In this document: positions 32,410-42,283 of the stretch, one piece after another
Layout: every line of letters begins with the position of its first letter
How positions within the stretch are numbered: the stretch's first letter is position 1
Origin: an uncultured Collinsella sp.
GTDB lineage: Bacteria > Actinomycetota > Coriobacteriia > Coriobacteriales > Coriobacteriaceae
DNA length: 51,373 nt
Direction: 5' to 3'
Assembly (NCBI GenBank): GCA_900542555.1
Contig: UQNU01000008.1
Coordinates: 1-51,373, forward strand
Position numbers and translations under genes: made by a program
Notes under the pieces: generated by a model
Database searches by the model: none
What the model was told of the DNA's origin: nothing
The model's input: only the letters and a program-made list of their open reading frames with translations

Positions 32410-34092
32410 CTACTTGCGACGAAGCAGCGCCGAGACCTCGGGCATCTTAAGGACGACGGCAAGGCCAAAGGTAACAGCAAGCGAGACGACACCCGCAACG
32501 CAAACGTAACCAAGAGTAATCAGAATCGAGCCGCCAAGTGCCCCGACAAAGTGCTCAAGCGCCCACATGACGCCGGCGCCTGCGGCAGCGCCCAGGCCAC
32601 CGAGCAAAAGGCCAAAGAAACCGCCATGCAGGATAGATTTGACCTGAAGGCCACGCAGACGACGACGCAGCCACCACAGCGAGCAACCGACCAAGATCAC
32701 GTAGTCGACGACATACGAAAGCGCGATTGCCGGCATACCGAAGCCCAGCACAACGCCAAACAGCAGAACCGAGCCGGCCTGGCCGATGGCGGAATACAGG
32801 CAATAGCGGCTATAGGGCTTCATGTCGAGCAAGGCAGAGAAGCTCTTCTGCATCAACACGACCACGCCGTAGAGCGGCAGCGAGAACGCCAGGTAGACAA
32901 GGAACTCGGACACCAGCGCCACGCCGGACTCATCAAACTTGCCGGCACAGTAAATCATGTTGAGCGGACGCGCGAAGACAATCAGGTACAGCGCGAACGG
33001 AATCAGGAAGAACAGCATCTGGGCGACGCCACGCGAAATGCCCGTGCGAACGCTGTCGTAATCCTTCTCCTGCGCGTCGTGAGAGAGCTCGGTATAGAGC
33101 GCCGTCGAAAGCGAGGCGGCAATCAGCGCGTAGGGCAGCGTGTACCACAGGCGCGCATAGGCGATGACGGAAGGACCAGTCTCGGGCTGGACCACCAGCG
33201 CGGCAGCGTTGGTGATAGAAGTCGAGACGAACATGCACACCGTGGCGAGCAGCGTCGGGATACCGAGCGCAATCGTCTGGCGCAGCGCGGGGTCCTTAAA
33301 GTCGATATGGATATGGGGATGCACGCCGTGCTTGCCAAGCGCGGGAATCTGACATGCCATCTGAACAAAGACACCGAGGGTCGTACCGGCCGCAATCAAG
33401 ATGATGCCGGCACGTTCGCCAAACTGTGCGGACACGGGCACAAAACCCATAAAGCTCGCAATGACGATCACATTGTTGAGGACCGGGGCAAACGTCGACC
33501 AGAAGTAGTCGCGGTGTGCGTTGAGAACGCCCGAGAACACCGAGCCCAAACCATAAAACAGAATCTGGATGGCAAAGAAACGGAACATGAACGCAGCGGT
33601 ATCCATGCTGCCGCCGTCACCCGAAAGGAACGATTGCGTCCAGATAAAGCCCGGGGCGAACACGGTCCCCAGCAACGAAATGCCACCCAGCACTAAAAGC
33701 AGAATGCCGAGCAGGTTGCCCACGTACTCGTTCGAGGCCTCGCGACCCTGCTCACGCCTCACGCCCATGTACACGGGCAAAAACGCCGTCACGAGCATGC
33801 CGCCCATCACGAGTTCGTAGAGCATATTGGGCAGGTTGTTGGCGACCTGATAGGAGGACGAGAGTAGCGACATACCAATAGCGGCCGCCATTGCCCACGT
33901 TCGGATAAAACCGGTAACGCGAGACACGATGGTCAGGATGGTCATAAGCCCAGCGGAACGACCAACCGTGGAGTAGTCCGACGAGCCCATGTCGTCAGTG
34001 TCATCTCGCGACGAAGAAGCTTCGGATGAGGGCGTCTGAGGCGCAGATTCTCTTGCAAAATGAGCTCCGCACTTCAATTCTTCCTGCGGCAT
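32410..34092 (-). CDS. murJ: MurJ/MviN lipid II flippase
   Basis: 560 residues with about 14 predicted membrane helices after a hydrophilic Ser-rich N-terminal tail (1-45) that precedes the first helix. Family segments: SRVTGFIRTWAMA, SYQVANNLPNMLYELVMGGML in pieces, FFAIQILFYGLGSVFSGVLNA, and the central LWYTLPYALIAASLSTALYTELS stretch. MurJ moves lipid-linked peptidoglycan precursor across the membrane. ATG 34092 with GAGAGGA upstream, 3 bases after the ybaK stop. Actinobacterial MurJ homologues often carry long tails; this one only an N-terminal tail. Confidence 0.93.
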   Translation of the reverse strand: MPQEELKCGAHFARESAPQTPSSEASSSRDDTDDMGSSDYSTVGRSAGLMTILTIVSRVTGFIRTWAMAAAIGMSLLSSSYQVANNLPNMLYELVMGGMLVTAFLPVYMGVRREQGREASNEYVGNLLGILLLVLGGISLLGTVFAPGFIWTQSFLSGDGGSMDTAAFMFRFFAIQILFYGLGSVFSGVLNAHRDYFWSTFAPVLNNVIVIASFMGFVPVSAQFGERAGIILIAAGTTLGVFVQMACQIPALGKHGVHPHIHIDFKDPALRQTIALGIPTLLATVCMFVSTSITNAAALVVQPETGPSVIAYARLWYTLPYALIAASLSTALYTELSHDAQEKDYDSVRTGISRGVAQMLFFLIPFALYLIVFARPLNMIYCAGKFDESGVALVSEFLVYLAFSLPLYGVVVLMQKSFSALLDMKPYSRYCLYSAIGQAGSVLLFGVVLGFGMPAIALSYVVDYVILVGCSLWWLRRRLRGLQVKSILHGGFFGLLLGGLGAAAGAGVMWALEHFVGALGGSILITLGYVCVAGVVSLAVTFGLAVVLKMPEVSALLRRK

Positions 34093-34095
34093 CGC

Positions 34096-34596
34096 TCAGT
34101 CCTCTCTCGTAATCGCGGCAACCGTCGCCCCGCAAAATGCAATTAAATCATCGGGTGCAAGCTCGAGCTGATAACCACGCTTGCCTCCCGAAATAAAAAT
34201 GGTATCCCAAAGGACGCATGTCTCATCAATGAGCGTCCGGTAGCGTTTTTTCATACCGACCGGGCTGCAGCCGCCGCGAACGTAGCCAGTCGCCGCAAGC
34301 AAATCCTTCACATGCATCATGGCCAAGGACTTCTCCCCCGCGGCACGCGCGGCGGACTTTAGATCGAGCTCGTCGGCAACAGGGATGCAGCACACGACAT
34401 AGTCGTTGGACGGCGTCACGCAGACCAAAGTCTTAAATCCTTGACCGGGCTCCTCGCCAAGCTGCTCCGAAATCGCGACCCCCAGGCCCACCGACTCATC
34501 ACCATCGTCTTCGTACGTATGTAGAACATAGGAAATGCCGGCGCTTTCCAGCTCGCGCATCGCATTGGTTTTTGGCGTCTTTACAGCCTTTGCCAT
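34096..34596 (-). CDS. ybaK: YbaK-type Cys-tRNA(Pro) deacylase
   Basis: 166 residues of the YbaK/ProX editing family, which hydrolyses mischarged Cys-tRNA(Pro). It starts KAVKTPKTNAMRELESAGI; LVCVTPSNDYVVCCIPVADELDLKSAARA covers the conserved substrate pocket region, and GYVRGGCSPVGMKKRYRTLIDE is the most diagnostic block (Gly-Gly-Cys-Ser-Pro). ATG 34596 follows AAAGGAT. It is the first gene of ybaK-murJ-uvrC, with a promoter candidate 38 bases upstream. Confidence 0.93.
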   Translation of the reverse strand: MAKAVKTPKTNAMRELESAGISYVLHTYEDDGDESVGLGVAISEQLGEEPGQGFKTLVCVTPSNDYVVCCIPVADELDLKSAARAAGEKSLAMMHVKDLLAATGYVRGGCSPVGMKKRYRTLIDETCVLWDTIFISGGKRGYQLELAPDDLIAFCGATVAAITRED

Positions 34597-34633
34597 GACA
34601 TATCCTTTCCCTCGCATTCGGACGCAAGGATTA

Positions 34634-34663
34634 AGTATATGTCCAATTCGACTGCATACGTCA
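34634..34663 (-). promoter_or_regulatory. Candidate promoter of ybaK-murJ-uvrC
   Basis: On the minus strand: -35 TGACGT (34658-34663), 18-base spacer, -10 TATACT (34634-34639), 38 bases before the ybaK start. Confidence 0.45.
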
Positions 34664-34677
34664 CTTCGGCACAGCAA

Positions 34678-34708
34678 GCGCCATCGAATCACAAGGAGTC
34701 GATGGCGC
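34678..34708 (-). terminator. Hairpin after uvrA
   Basis: Ten-bp perfect stem GCGCCATCGA/TCGATGGCGC (34678-34687 with 34699-34708), 11-base loop, 20 bases beyond the uvrA stop. The tail is poor in T, so it may be a weak or factor-assisted terminator. Confidence 0.6.
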
Positions 34709-34728
34709 CCATAAACTGAATCGCCTAT

Positions 34729-37608
34729 TTATTGAGCATCAAGTTGAGCCTGACGCTCCCGGTCACGCCTGAGCAACGGCGCCAAAAACTTGCCCGTATA
34801 ACTCTGCGGACAGTCCGCAACCTGCTCCGGTGTGCCCGAAACCACGACGGTTCCGCCGCCGTTACCGCCCTCGGGACCCATATCGATCAGGCGGTCGGCA
34901 ACCTTGATGACATCAAGGTTGTGCTCAATCACCAGCACCGTGTTGCCCGCATCGACCAAGCGCTGCAGCACATCGAGCAGCTGGCGGACGTCCTCAAAAT
35001 GAAGGCCGGTCGTCGGTTCGTCCAAAATATAGAACGTCTTGCCCGTCTGGCGTCGATGAAGCTCCTTGGCGAGCTTCACACGCTGCGCCTCGCCGCCCGA
35101 GAGCGTCGTGGCGGGCTGGCCCAGGCTCACGTAGCCTAAGCCTACATCGTACAGCGTCTGGAGCTTGCGCTTAATCTGCGGGATATTCCCAAAGAAGGCC
35201 AGCGCCTCGGTGACGCTCATGTCGAGCACGTCCGAGATGGTCTTGCCACGGTAGGTGACCTCGAGTGTCTCGCGGTTGTAGCGTTTACCGCCGCAGGCTT
35301 CGCAGGGAACGTAGATATCGGGAAGGAAGTGCATCTCGATCTTGATCTGTCCGTCGCCCTTGCACGCCTCACAGCGCCCGCCACTCACATTAAAGGAGAA
35401 ACGACCCGGCGAGTAGCCGCGCGCCTTCGACTCCGGCGTACTCGCAAACAGCGCGCGAAGATCATCCCACAGGCCGATATAGGTAGCAGGGTTGGAACGC
35501 GGCGTGCGGCCAATCGGCGACTGGTCGATATCGATAACCTTATCGATACACTCGATGCCCTCGATTTTCTTATACGGACCCACAGGGCGCGTCGAACGGT
35601 GAATGACATTCGTAAGGGCAGGCGCAATGGTGTCGGTAACCAGGGAGCTCTTGCCCGATCCCGACACGCCGGTAACAACCGTAAGCGTACCAAACTCGAT
35701 CTTGGCGGTAACGTTTTTGAGGTTGTTGGCTCGAGCGCCCGTAATTTTAAGGCAGCCGCGACCGGGCTTGCGCCGTTCATCAGGCACCCGAATCATTCGT
35801 TTACCGGTCAGGTAAGCGCCCGTCATCGACTCAGGACACGCCATGATATCGGCAGGCGTTCCCGCCGCGACTACGTGCCCGCCGTTGACGCCGGCTCCGG
35901 GCCCCATGTCGATCACGTAGTCGGCGGCACGGATTGTATCCTCGTCGTGTTCGACAACGATAACGGTATTGCCGATATCGCGCAGGCGCTCGAGCGTCTT
36001 AATCAGGCGCTCGTTGTCACGCTGATGAAGACCGATCGAGGGCTCGTCCAGAATATAGAGCACGCCCATGAGACCCGCGCCAATCTGCGTTGCCAGTCGA
36101 ATACGCTGTGCCTCGCCACCGGAAAGCGTCGCCGAGGCACGATCGAGTGTCAGATAGTCGAGTCCAACATCGACCAGAAAACGCAAGCGCTCCAGGATTT
36201 CCTTGACGATACGGCCGCCGATAAACTGTTGGCGCTCGGTGAGTTCCAGGCCCTCAAAAAACTCGAGCGACTCACGGCACGACAGGCAACAAACCTCGTA
36301 AATGGACTTGCCGCCCACGGTGACGGCGAGCATCTCAGGGCGCAAACGAGCGCCGTGGCAGCTCGAGCACGGCTCCTCGCGAATGTACTTCTCCAGGCGC
36401 GCCTTGGTGTTCTCGTTCGTCGTCTCGGTATAGCGTTCGTACAGGATGTTGCGAACGCCCGAAAACTTGGTATCCCACTGGCTGCGACGTCCGTCGAGCT
36501 TTTGGTAGTCGACCGAGATCTTCGTATCGCCCAGGCCATCCAAAAATGCACGACGCACGCGAGGGGGCAAGTCCTCCCACGGCGTATCGGCGCTCACCTT
36601 AAAGTGTTTGCAGACCGCAGCAAAAATCTGCGGATAGTAGTTCGAATTGCCAAACAGGCTACCAAAGACTCCGTCGGCAATGGACTTCGAGGGATCCTCA
36701 ATCAGCGCCTCGGCATCAACGGTTTTCTTAAAGCCCAGGCCGTCGCACTCAGGACATGCGCCATAGGGCGCGTTGAACGAGAAATCACGCGGCTGCAGGT
36801 CATCGATGGAGTGTCCATGCTCCGGGCACGCTAACGCCAGCGAATACTCCAGCAACTCGCCTTCGGTCCCCTCGGGAGCGTCGCGGTCGGGCAGCAAGTA
36901 TACGTTCACATTGCCGTGCGCCAGCGCAGTCGCTTGTTCAACGGACTCGGCAATACGGCCCAGCGAGTTCTCGCGAATCACGATGCGGTCGACTACGACC
37001 TCGATATCGTGCTTGAACTTTTTGTCCAGATCGATCGGGTCGTCGAGCGAGCGCACTTCGCCGTCAACGCGCACGCGGCTAAAGCCCTCGGCGCGAAGGT
37101 CCTCAAACAGTTTGGTGTACTCGCCTTTTCGCCCGCGCACCACCGGTGCCAGCACAAACGCGCGGCGGCCCTCCCCCGCCGCCAAGACCTTGTCGGCAAC
37201 CTGGTCGGTCGTCTGGCGCTCAATGACGCGGCCGCATTCGGGACAGTGCGGGGTGCCCACACGGGCGAACAGCAGGCGCAGATAGTCATAAATCTCGGTT
37301 ACGGTGCCAACCGTCGAGCGAGGGTTTTTAGACGTCGTCTTTTGGTCGATCGACACCGCCGGCGAAAGGCCGTCGATTGAATCCAAGTCGGGTTTGTCCA
37401 TCTGGCCCAAGAACTGGCGCGCATAGCTCGAAAGGCTCTCGACGTATCGACGCTGGCCCTCGGCATAGATAGTGTCAAATGCCAGCGAGCTCTTGCCCGA
37501 GCCAGAAAGACCGGTAATGACCACGAGTTGGTCACGCGGAATGGAAACATCGATATCACGGAGGTTGTGCTCACGAGCGCCGCGAATAACGATAGAAGAA
37601 TCAGACAT
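34729..37608 (-). CDS. uvrA: Excinuclease ABC subunit A
   Basis: 959 residues, the damage-recognition ATPase of nucleotide excision repair. The two ABC modules each show Walker A (GLSGSGKSSLAFDT at about 32-45; GVSGSGKSSLVTD in the second half) and signatures (LSGGEAQRIRLATQIG, LSGGEAQRVKLAKEL). Zinc-finger cysteines are in CPECGRVI, CSSCHGARL and the second-module CEACKGDGQI...CEACGGKRYN region. ATG 37608 follows AAGGAGC; the in-frame extension of 22 codons was left out. It is probably transcribed alone, with an SOS-box-like sequence 62 bases upstream. Confidence 0.96.
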   Translation of the reverse strand: MSDSSIVIRGAREHNLRDIDVSIPRDQLVVITGLSGSGKSSLAFDTIYAEGQRRYVESLSSYARQFLGQMDKPDLDSIDGLSPAVSIDQKTTSKNPRSTVGTVTEIYDYLRLLFARVGTPHCPECGRVIERQTTDQVADKVLAAGEGRRAFVLAPVVRGRKGEYTKLFEDLRAEGFSRVRVDGEVRSLDDPIDLDKKFKHDIEVVVDRIVIRENSLGRIAESVEQATALAHGNVNVYLLPDRDAPEGTEGELLEYSLALACPEHGHSIDDLQPRDFSFNAPYGACPECDGLGFKKTVDAEALIEDPSKSIADGVFGSLFGNSNYYPQIFAAVCKHFKVSADTPWEDLPPRVRRAFLDGLGDTKISVDYQKLDGRRSQWDTKFSGVRNILYERYTETTNENTKARLEKYIREEPCSSCHGARLRPEMLAVTVGGKSIYEVCCLSCRESLEFFEGLELTERQQFIGGRIVKEILERLRFLVDVGLDYLTLDRASATLSGGEAQRIRLATQIGAGLMGVLYILDEPSIGLHQRDNERLIKTLERLRDIGNTVIVVEHDEDTIRAADYVIDMGPGAGVNGGHVVAAGTPADIMACPESMTGAYLTGKRMIRVPDERRKPGRGCLKITGARANNLKNVTAKIEFGTLTVVTGVSGSGKSSLVTDTIAPALTNVIHRSTRPVGPYKKIEGIECIDKVIDIDQSPIGRTPRSNPATYIGLWDDLRALFASTPESKARGYSPGRFSFNVSGGRCEACKGDGQIKIEMHFLPDIYVPCEACGGKRYNRETLEVTYRGKTISDVLDMSVTEALAFFGNIPQIKRKLQTLYDVGLGYVSLGQPATTLSGGEAQRVKLAKELHRRQTGKTFYILDEPTTGLHFEDVRQLLDVLQRLVDAGNTVLVIEHNLDVIKVADRLIDMGPEGGNGGGTVVVSGTPEQVADCPQSYTGKFLAPLLRRDRERQAQLDAQ

Positions 37609-37669
37609 GGAAGCTCCTTGCCTCCTATTGCATCGAATCATACTGCCGATGAGTTTAGCGCACTCGACG

Positions 37670-37683
37670 CGCACAGATGTTCG
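37670..37683 (-). promoter_or_regulatory. Possible LexA (SOS) box upstream of uvrA
   Basis: On the minus strand CGAACATCTGTGCG, compared with the Gram-positive consensus CGAAC-N4-GTTCG, has an intact left half and one difference in the right half. It lies 62 bases before the uvrA start. No matching box was seen before uvrB or uvrC. Confidence 0.35.
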
Positions 37684-37801
37684 TAATACAAGATTCGCAG
37701 ACCTTTAGCTTTGCGTATCGGGTGCTTTGTTTCTCGAAATGCCGTGGAAAGGTTACGGTAATCTAATACTGAACTTAATTTGCTGTAACAGAGGAACGTC
37801 C

Positions 37802-39955
37802 ATGACCGAAGATATCCCCCTTGAAATCACTTCGAGCGACATGGCCAATCTGCCCATATTCATCGCCGTCCTTATCGTGGCCATCGTCGTGGTGCGCGTA
37901 TATTTTTCAATCAAACACAATGAAAAGCCGCCCATTGCCCGCGTCTTTTGGTGCGCGACGCTCCTCATCCCGCTCGGCATGGTAGCTGCATGGATTACGA
38001 ATCAATTGCTCGTAAATGAGGACAATTCCCTATGGGTCCTTTCTTATTCGGCGCTCGGTGCTACCGCCGTCATACTTCTTGTCGAGCCCTTGGTTTCGGG
38101 ACTTATCGACCAAACCGATCTTGCGACGGGAACGGTTGCCTGTATTTGCCGTGACATCCTTGTCATCGCCGCTGTTTCAGCGCTCTCGTTCGTTTCACTC
38201 GAAATTGCCTGTAACGAAACGTTCTATCGCATTCCCGCCAACTCATTCGGGTTTTCCGTCGGGCTGCTCGCAACGGTTCTGCTCTCCCTTTATTTGCTGG
38301 GACAGCGTCATGGAGGCGTCATGGCCCTCGTGCCCGTCGCCTGTTGCATCCTTGGCATTGCCGAGCACTTCGTCATAACGTTTAAAGGCGAGGCCATCCT
38401 GCCAAGCGATATCTTGGCCCTTGGCACCGCAATGGAAGTGAGCGAGGGATACGAGTTTACCTTTACCGCCGGAATCGTAACCTCTCTCGCCCTGCTGGAG
38501 ATTTCCCTGGGGCTTCTTTCGCTTATCCGACCGAGAAAGCTCCGTACGCCCACCCATGTCTTCCCCGCAATCGCCGCTAACCTCTGCGCTTTTCTGCTAG
38601 TGACCGTTGTGGGGCTCTCGGGCTTTTCCAGCATCGACTTGGAGCAGGTGCTGAATTTTGGATTTGACCGTTGGCAGCCCATCACCACGTATGCGTCTCA
38701 GGGTTTTATCACTTCGTTCACCGAAATGGTCAACGAGTTGCCCATTGAGAAGCCCGAAGACTATACGCCCGATGAGGCGCAGAGCATCGAGCAGGAGCTC
38801 TCCGCCACCTACGACAGCACGTATGGCTCGAGCGAGCAGCGCGCGGCGGCCGTTGCCCAGTTCAATGAAATCAAGCCGACGATTGTTGCCGTCATGAATG
38901 AGAGTTTTAGCGACCTTTCGTGCTTTGAGCAGCTCCAGGCGGCCGGGTACACCGGCCCCGCATTCTACAACTCGCTTCCCGACACACTTGTTCGCGGCAC
39001 CATGCTCGCTTCGGTCGCCGGTGGCGGAACGGCAAACTCCGAATTTGAATTTTTGACCGGAGCGACAACGGCCTTTGTCGGATTAGGCAAAATCCCCTAT
39101 CAGCTATATCAGATGAATGGCGTCAACAGCCTGGCAAAAGACCTTAAGGAGCTTGGGTATACCGCTACCGCTATGCACCCGCAAAACCCCGTCAACTACC
39201 ATCGAGATAAAATCTATCAGCAGCTGGGCTTTGGAGACTTTCTTTCAATCGGCGATTTCGAAGGTGCGCCCTGTTACCATGCCGGCGTATGCGACTACGC
39301 CACCTACGACAAGATACTCGACCTGCTTAGAACCGACGAAGCCCCGCAGTTCATCTTTGACGTCACGATGCAAAATCACGGCGGCTACGACTATGGCACC
39401 GTTCCCGCCGAGGAGCTGACAAACTATTGGGTCGAGGGAGCCAGCGAGGGTGCCAATAGCGCGCTCAACACCTATCTTACCTGCATCAACGCATCCGACC
39501 GGGACCTCGAGTACTTTATCAACGAGCTCCGCAATATCGGCAGACCGGTTGTCCTTGTCTTTTTTGGCGACCATCAGCCGAGCGCCGCAACGACTCTCAA
39601 CGACGAGCTGTACCCTCAGGAAGATACGGCAAGCCACGCTTTCCGTATCTATCAGTCGACATATTTCGTCTGGGCTAACTATGAAATCGCCGGCAATACC
39701 GAGCTCAACGTCTACGACACCGTCGGGGCAAACGAGATTGCAGCCATTACCCTTAATAAGATCGGCGCCCCGCTCACCGACTATCAAAAGGCTCTGCTTG
39801 CAACAAGGTCAGATGTGCCCACCATCAATGTCGCCGGCTACCTTGGTGCCGACGGGCTGCGCTACGACTTGGAATCTGAAGACAGCCCATACGCCTCGAC
39901 GATCGACAAGCTGCAGCGCATGCAATACCTCGAGTTCGCCAGCAAAGTTCAGTAA
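37802..39955 (+). CDS. LTA synthase family membrane sulfatase-fold transferase
   Basis: 717 residues. The N-terminal ~290 residues hold about eight membrane helices; the rest is an extracytoplasmic alkaline-phosphatase-like domain. Active-site elements are visible: VAVMNESFSD with the metal-binding Glu, AGGGTANSEFEFLTG with the nucleophile Thr, DVTMQNHGGYD with the metal/substrate His, and FFGDHQPS with metal-binding Asp and His. The family transfers phosphoglycerol from phosphatidylglycerol onto teichoic acid or membrane glycans; the acceptor here is unknown. ATG 37802 follows AGAGGAAC. The gene is divergent from uvrA and the first gene in the plus-strand block. Confidence 0.88.
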   Translation: MTEDIPLEITSSDMANLPIFIAVLIVAIVVVRVYFSIKHNEKPPIARVFWCATLLIPLGMVAAWITNQLLVNEDNSLWVLSYSALGATAVILLVEPLVSGLIDQTDLATGTVACICRDILVIAAVSALSFVSLEIACNETFYRIPANSFGFSVGLLATVLLSLYLLGQRHGGVMALVPVACCILGIAEHFVITFKGEAILPSDILALGTAMEVSEGYEFTFTAGIVTSLALLEISLGLLSLIRPRKLRTPTHVFPAIAANLCAFLLVTVVGLSGFSSIDLEQVLNFGFDRWQPITTYASQGFITSFTEMVNELPIEKPEDYTPDEAQSIEQELSATYDSTYGSSEQRAAAVAQFNEIKPTIVAVMNESFSDLSCFEQLQAAGYTGPAFYNSLPDTLVRGTMLASVAGGGTANSEFEFLTGATTAFVGLGKIPYQLYQMNGVNSLAKDLKELGYTATAMHPQNPVNYHRDKIYQQLGFGDFLSIGDFEGAPCYHAGVCDYATYDKILDLLRTDEAPQFIFDVTMQNHGGYDYGTVPAEELTNYWVEGASEGANSALNTYLTCINASDRDLEYFINELRNIGRPVVLVFFGDHQPSAATTLNDELYPQEDTASHAFRIYQSTYFVWANYEIAGNTELNVYDTVGANEIAAITLNKIGAPLTDYQKALLATRSDVPTINVAGYLGADGLRYDLESEDSPYASTIDKLQRMQYLEFASKVQ

Positions 39956-40015
39956 GCCCGCCCATTCGCTTGGACCCATCGTATTGCAAGCACGCTCGGC
40001 CCAAATGCATCGCAA

Positions 40016-40045
40016 ATGACTCCCGCTCGCAAACGAGGGTACAAT
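40016..40045 (+). promoter_or_regulatory. Candidate promoter of the mrp operon
   Basis: -35 ATGACT (40016-40021), 18 bases, -10 TACAAT (40040-40045). A small GC hairpin (GGGGC/GCCCC, about 40064-40077) lies in the leader before the ribosome site. Confidence 0.45.
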
Positions 40046-40100
40046 GACGCTCATGTCACATCACGGGGCTCCGGCCCCAACATATACAAAGGAGTCATAC

Positions 40101-40931
40101 ATGGGATGCGAGCACGCACAGGCCGCCGGCGGACAAACGTCGCCGTCGCAATTTGAGGAGAACACGCTGTCCGAGGTCAAACGCGTCATCGCCGTGCTTT
40201 CCGGCAAGGGCGGTGTCGGCAAGTCGTTTGTCACCGGTGCCATCGCCACCGAGCTTGCCCGTCACGGCCACAAGGTCGGCGTCCTCGATGCCGACATTAC
40301 CGGTCCCTCTATCCCCAAGATGTTCGGTATGAGCGGACGCCACGTCCATGCCCTTGGCAACCTTATGCTGCCTGAAATCTCCGAGCACGGCGTCAAGGTC
40401 ATGAGCTCCAACCTTCTGCTCCAAAACGAGACCGACCCCGTCCTTTGGCGCGGTCCGGTCATCGCAGGCGCCATTAGGCAGTTCTGGAGCGAGACCTCAT
40501 GGGGCCCCATCGACTACCTGCTGGTCGACATGCCTCCGGGAACAGGCGATGTCGCGCTCACTGTCTTCCAGTCGCTGCCCGTCGACGGCATCGTCATCGT
40601 CACGAGCCCGCAGGATCTGGTCTCGATGATCGTCGCCAAGGCGGTCAACATGGCCGAGAAGATGAACGTCCCCATTCTGGGCATTGTCGAGAACATGAGC
40701 TATATCGAGTGCCCCGACTGCGGCAAGAAGATCGAGGTCTTTGGCAAGAGCAAGCTCCCCGAGGTCGCAGAGCGCTATAACCTCGACATCTTGGGCCAGC
40801 TTCCCATTAATCCGGCACTCGCCGAGGCCTGCGATAAGGGCGAGGTCGAGACCGCGCTGCCCGATGGCATGTTGCCCAAGGCAGTCTCTGCCGTCGAGGC
40901 TATTACCCCGCACGAGACCGACGAGGCCTAA
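40101..40931 (+). CDS. Mrp/ApbC/Nbp35 family iron-sulfur carrier ATPase
   Basis: 276 residues. A deviant Walker A SGKGGVGKSF is at about 35-44 in a MinD/ParA-type fold, VLDADITGPSIPKMFG follows, switch II is in DMPPGTGDVALT, and the CxxC of IECPDCGKKIEVFG can bind a bridging cluster in the dimer. These proteins carry and deliver Fe-S clusters. The N-terminal stretch has a Cys (MGCEHAQ) but lacks the full four-Cys ferredoxin domain of Nbp35. ATG 40101 has AAAGGAG 6 bases upstream. A flavoprotein gene starts on the base following its stop codon. Confidence 0.92.
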   Translation: MGCEHAQAAGGQTSPSQFEENTLSEVKRVIAVLSGKGGVGKSFVTGAIATELARHGHKVGVLDADITGPSIPKMFGMSGRHVHALGNLMLPEISEHGVKVMSSNLLLQNETDPVLWRGPVIAGAIRQFWSETSWGPIDYLLVDMPPGTGDVALTVFQSLPVDGIVIVTSPQDLVSMIVAKAVNMAEKMNVPILGIVENMSYIECPDCGKKIEVFGKSKLPEVAERYNLDILGQLPINPALAEACDKGEVETALPDGMLPKAVSAVEAITPHETDEA

Positions 40932-42203
40932 GTGAACACGAGCGCCTTCTATGACGTCCTGGTAATCGGCGGCGGGGCTTCAGGCCTCGCCGCCGCCATT
41001 ACGGCCGCACGCGCTGGCAAAAGCGTCTGCATCGTTGAGCGCGATGTCGCCTGCGGCCTTAAGCTCCTTGCGACCGGTAACGGCCGCTGCAACCTCTCCA
41101 ACGAATCGATTGATCCTCAGCGGTATAACCACCCCGCATTCGTCGAATCCGTCATGGGCCCCCAGCCCGAACAAGAGCTTATGGGTTTCTTCTCCTCGCT
41201 GGGCATCATGACAACCTCCGAGGAAGGCCGGCTGTACCCGCGCTCCCTTCGCGCCGAATCGGTGCGCGACGCACTTCTCAATGTTTGCGACCGCCTGGGT
41301 ATCACCTTAATCTGCGGAGCCAACGTTGCCTCGGCACACAAAGCTTCCAAAGGCTGGGCACTCCAGATAGACCGTCCAGCGCGGGCGCTCAAGGCAAAAA
41401 AGCACGACGACCGAAAATCGGAGCTCCGCTCGCTTCGGAAAGCGCTCGCCGATGTCCCTCGCAAGAACGAGGCCCTGGAGGCACATGCCGTAATTATCGC
41501 CACGGGTGGCAACCCCACTGGTATCGCCGATACGTTTCGCCTCCCCCTCACTTCGCTGCGCCCCATCCTCTGCCCCGTATCGGCAACGGTCGTCGGCGAT
41601 CGGGCGGCACTCAAGACGTTAGATGGCCTGCGCGTCCGCGCCCGCTTGACGCTCGCCCGCAATCATAATGAGCTCTGGCACGAAGACGGTGAAGTCCTGT
41701 TTCGAACCTTCGGTATCTCGGGCGTCGCTGTCTTCAACCTCTCCCGTCGTATCCAGCACGGCGATACGATCCTGCTCGACGTTTTCCCCGACCTCTCCAA
41801 AGACGAGCTGCTCGATATGCTCAACCGGCGCGTTGAGCTGCTCGGCGGCTTTTCGCCCCGCGATCCCCGTTGGCTCGACGGCATGCTCGCCCCGCAACTC
41901 TCCCGCGTCGTCTGCACGGCGTTCGAGCAGTGCCATCCAGGCTCCAACGATGTCATCCACCTGGTCTCGATCCTCAAGCACTTTAAGTTGCTCGTCGAGG
42001 GAACAGCCGAGGAGCGCTCGGCGCAGGTCACGCGTGGTGGCGTATCTGTCGAGAGCATCTCAACACCCAGTCTACGCGCGAGCAGCTCTGTCGACGCCCC
42101 GCTTTACGTCTGCGGCGAAGCGCTCGACATCGACGCCGATTGCGGAGGCTTTAACCTTGCGTGGGCCTGGCTCTCGGGCATTCGCGCTGCAAGCAGCCTG
42201 TAG
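40932..42203 (+). CDS. HI0933/BaiN-like flavoprotein
   Basis: 423 residues, NAD(P)/FAD-dependent oxidoreductase of the HI0933 family. The dinucleotide motif VIGGGASGLAAAITAARAG is at about 10-28, the family signature LLATGNGRCNLSN at 43-55, VIIATGGNP about halfway, and the C-terminal FAD-binding block CGEALDIDADCGGFNLAWAW. Members include BaiN of bile-acid dehydroxylating clostridia, but the substrate here is unknown. The start is a GTG right after the mrp stop (TAAGTG), with GACGAGG as ribosome site inside mrp, so the two are probably co-translated. Confidence 0.88.
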   Translation: MNTSAFYDVLVIGGGASGLAAAITAARAGKSVCIVERDVACGLKLLATGNGRCNLSNESIDPQRYNHPAFVESVMGPQPEQELMGFFSSLGIMTTSEEGRLYPRSLRAESVRDALLNVCDRLGITLICGANVASAHKASKGWALQIDRPARALKAKKHDDRKSELRSLRKALADVPRKNEALEAHAVIIATGGNPTGIADTFRLPLTSLRPILCPVSATVVGDRAALKTLDGLRVRARLTLARNHNELWHEDGEVLFRTFGISGVAVFNLSRRIQHGDTILLDVFPDLSKDELLDMLNRRVELLGGFSPRDPRWLDGMLAPQLSRVVCTAFEQCHPGSNDVIHLVSILKHFKLLVEGTAEERSAQVTRGGVSVESISTPSLRASSSVDAPLYVCGEALDIDADCGGFNLAWAWLSGIRAASSL

Positions 42204-42213
42204 CCGCGCAGTC

Positions 42214-42257
42214 TATAATCAAAAACGCATTCGGGCCGTCTGGGATACCGGACGGCC
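42214..42257 (+). promoter_or_regulatory. TATAAT box and leader hairpin before the second flavoprotein gene
   Basis: A consensus -10 TATAAT (42214-42219) has no good -35. It is followed by a perfect 10-bp hairpin GGCCGTCTGG/CCGGACGGCC with GATA loop (42234-42243 with 42248-42257, one G-T pair) and TCTTTCTT. The hairpin could end transcription from the upstream genes or attenuate the new transcript. Confidence 0.5.
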
Positions 42258-42283
42258 TCTTTCTTGCCTCTAAGGAGACCTCG

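Noticed and set aside
31111..33696. 861-codon plus-strand open frame opposite uvrC and murJ
   Set aside because: Antisense shadow of two clear genes; no ribosome site or domain.
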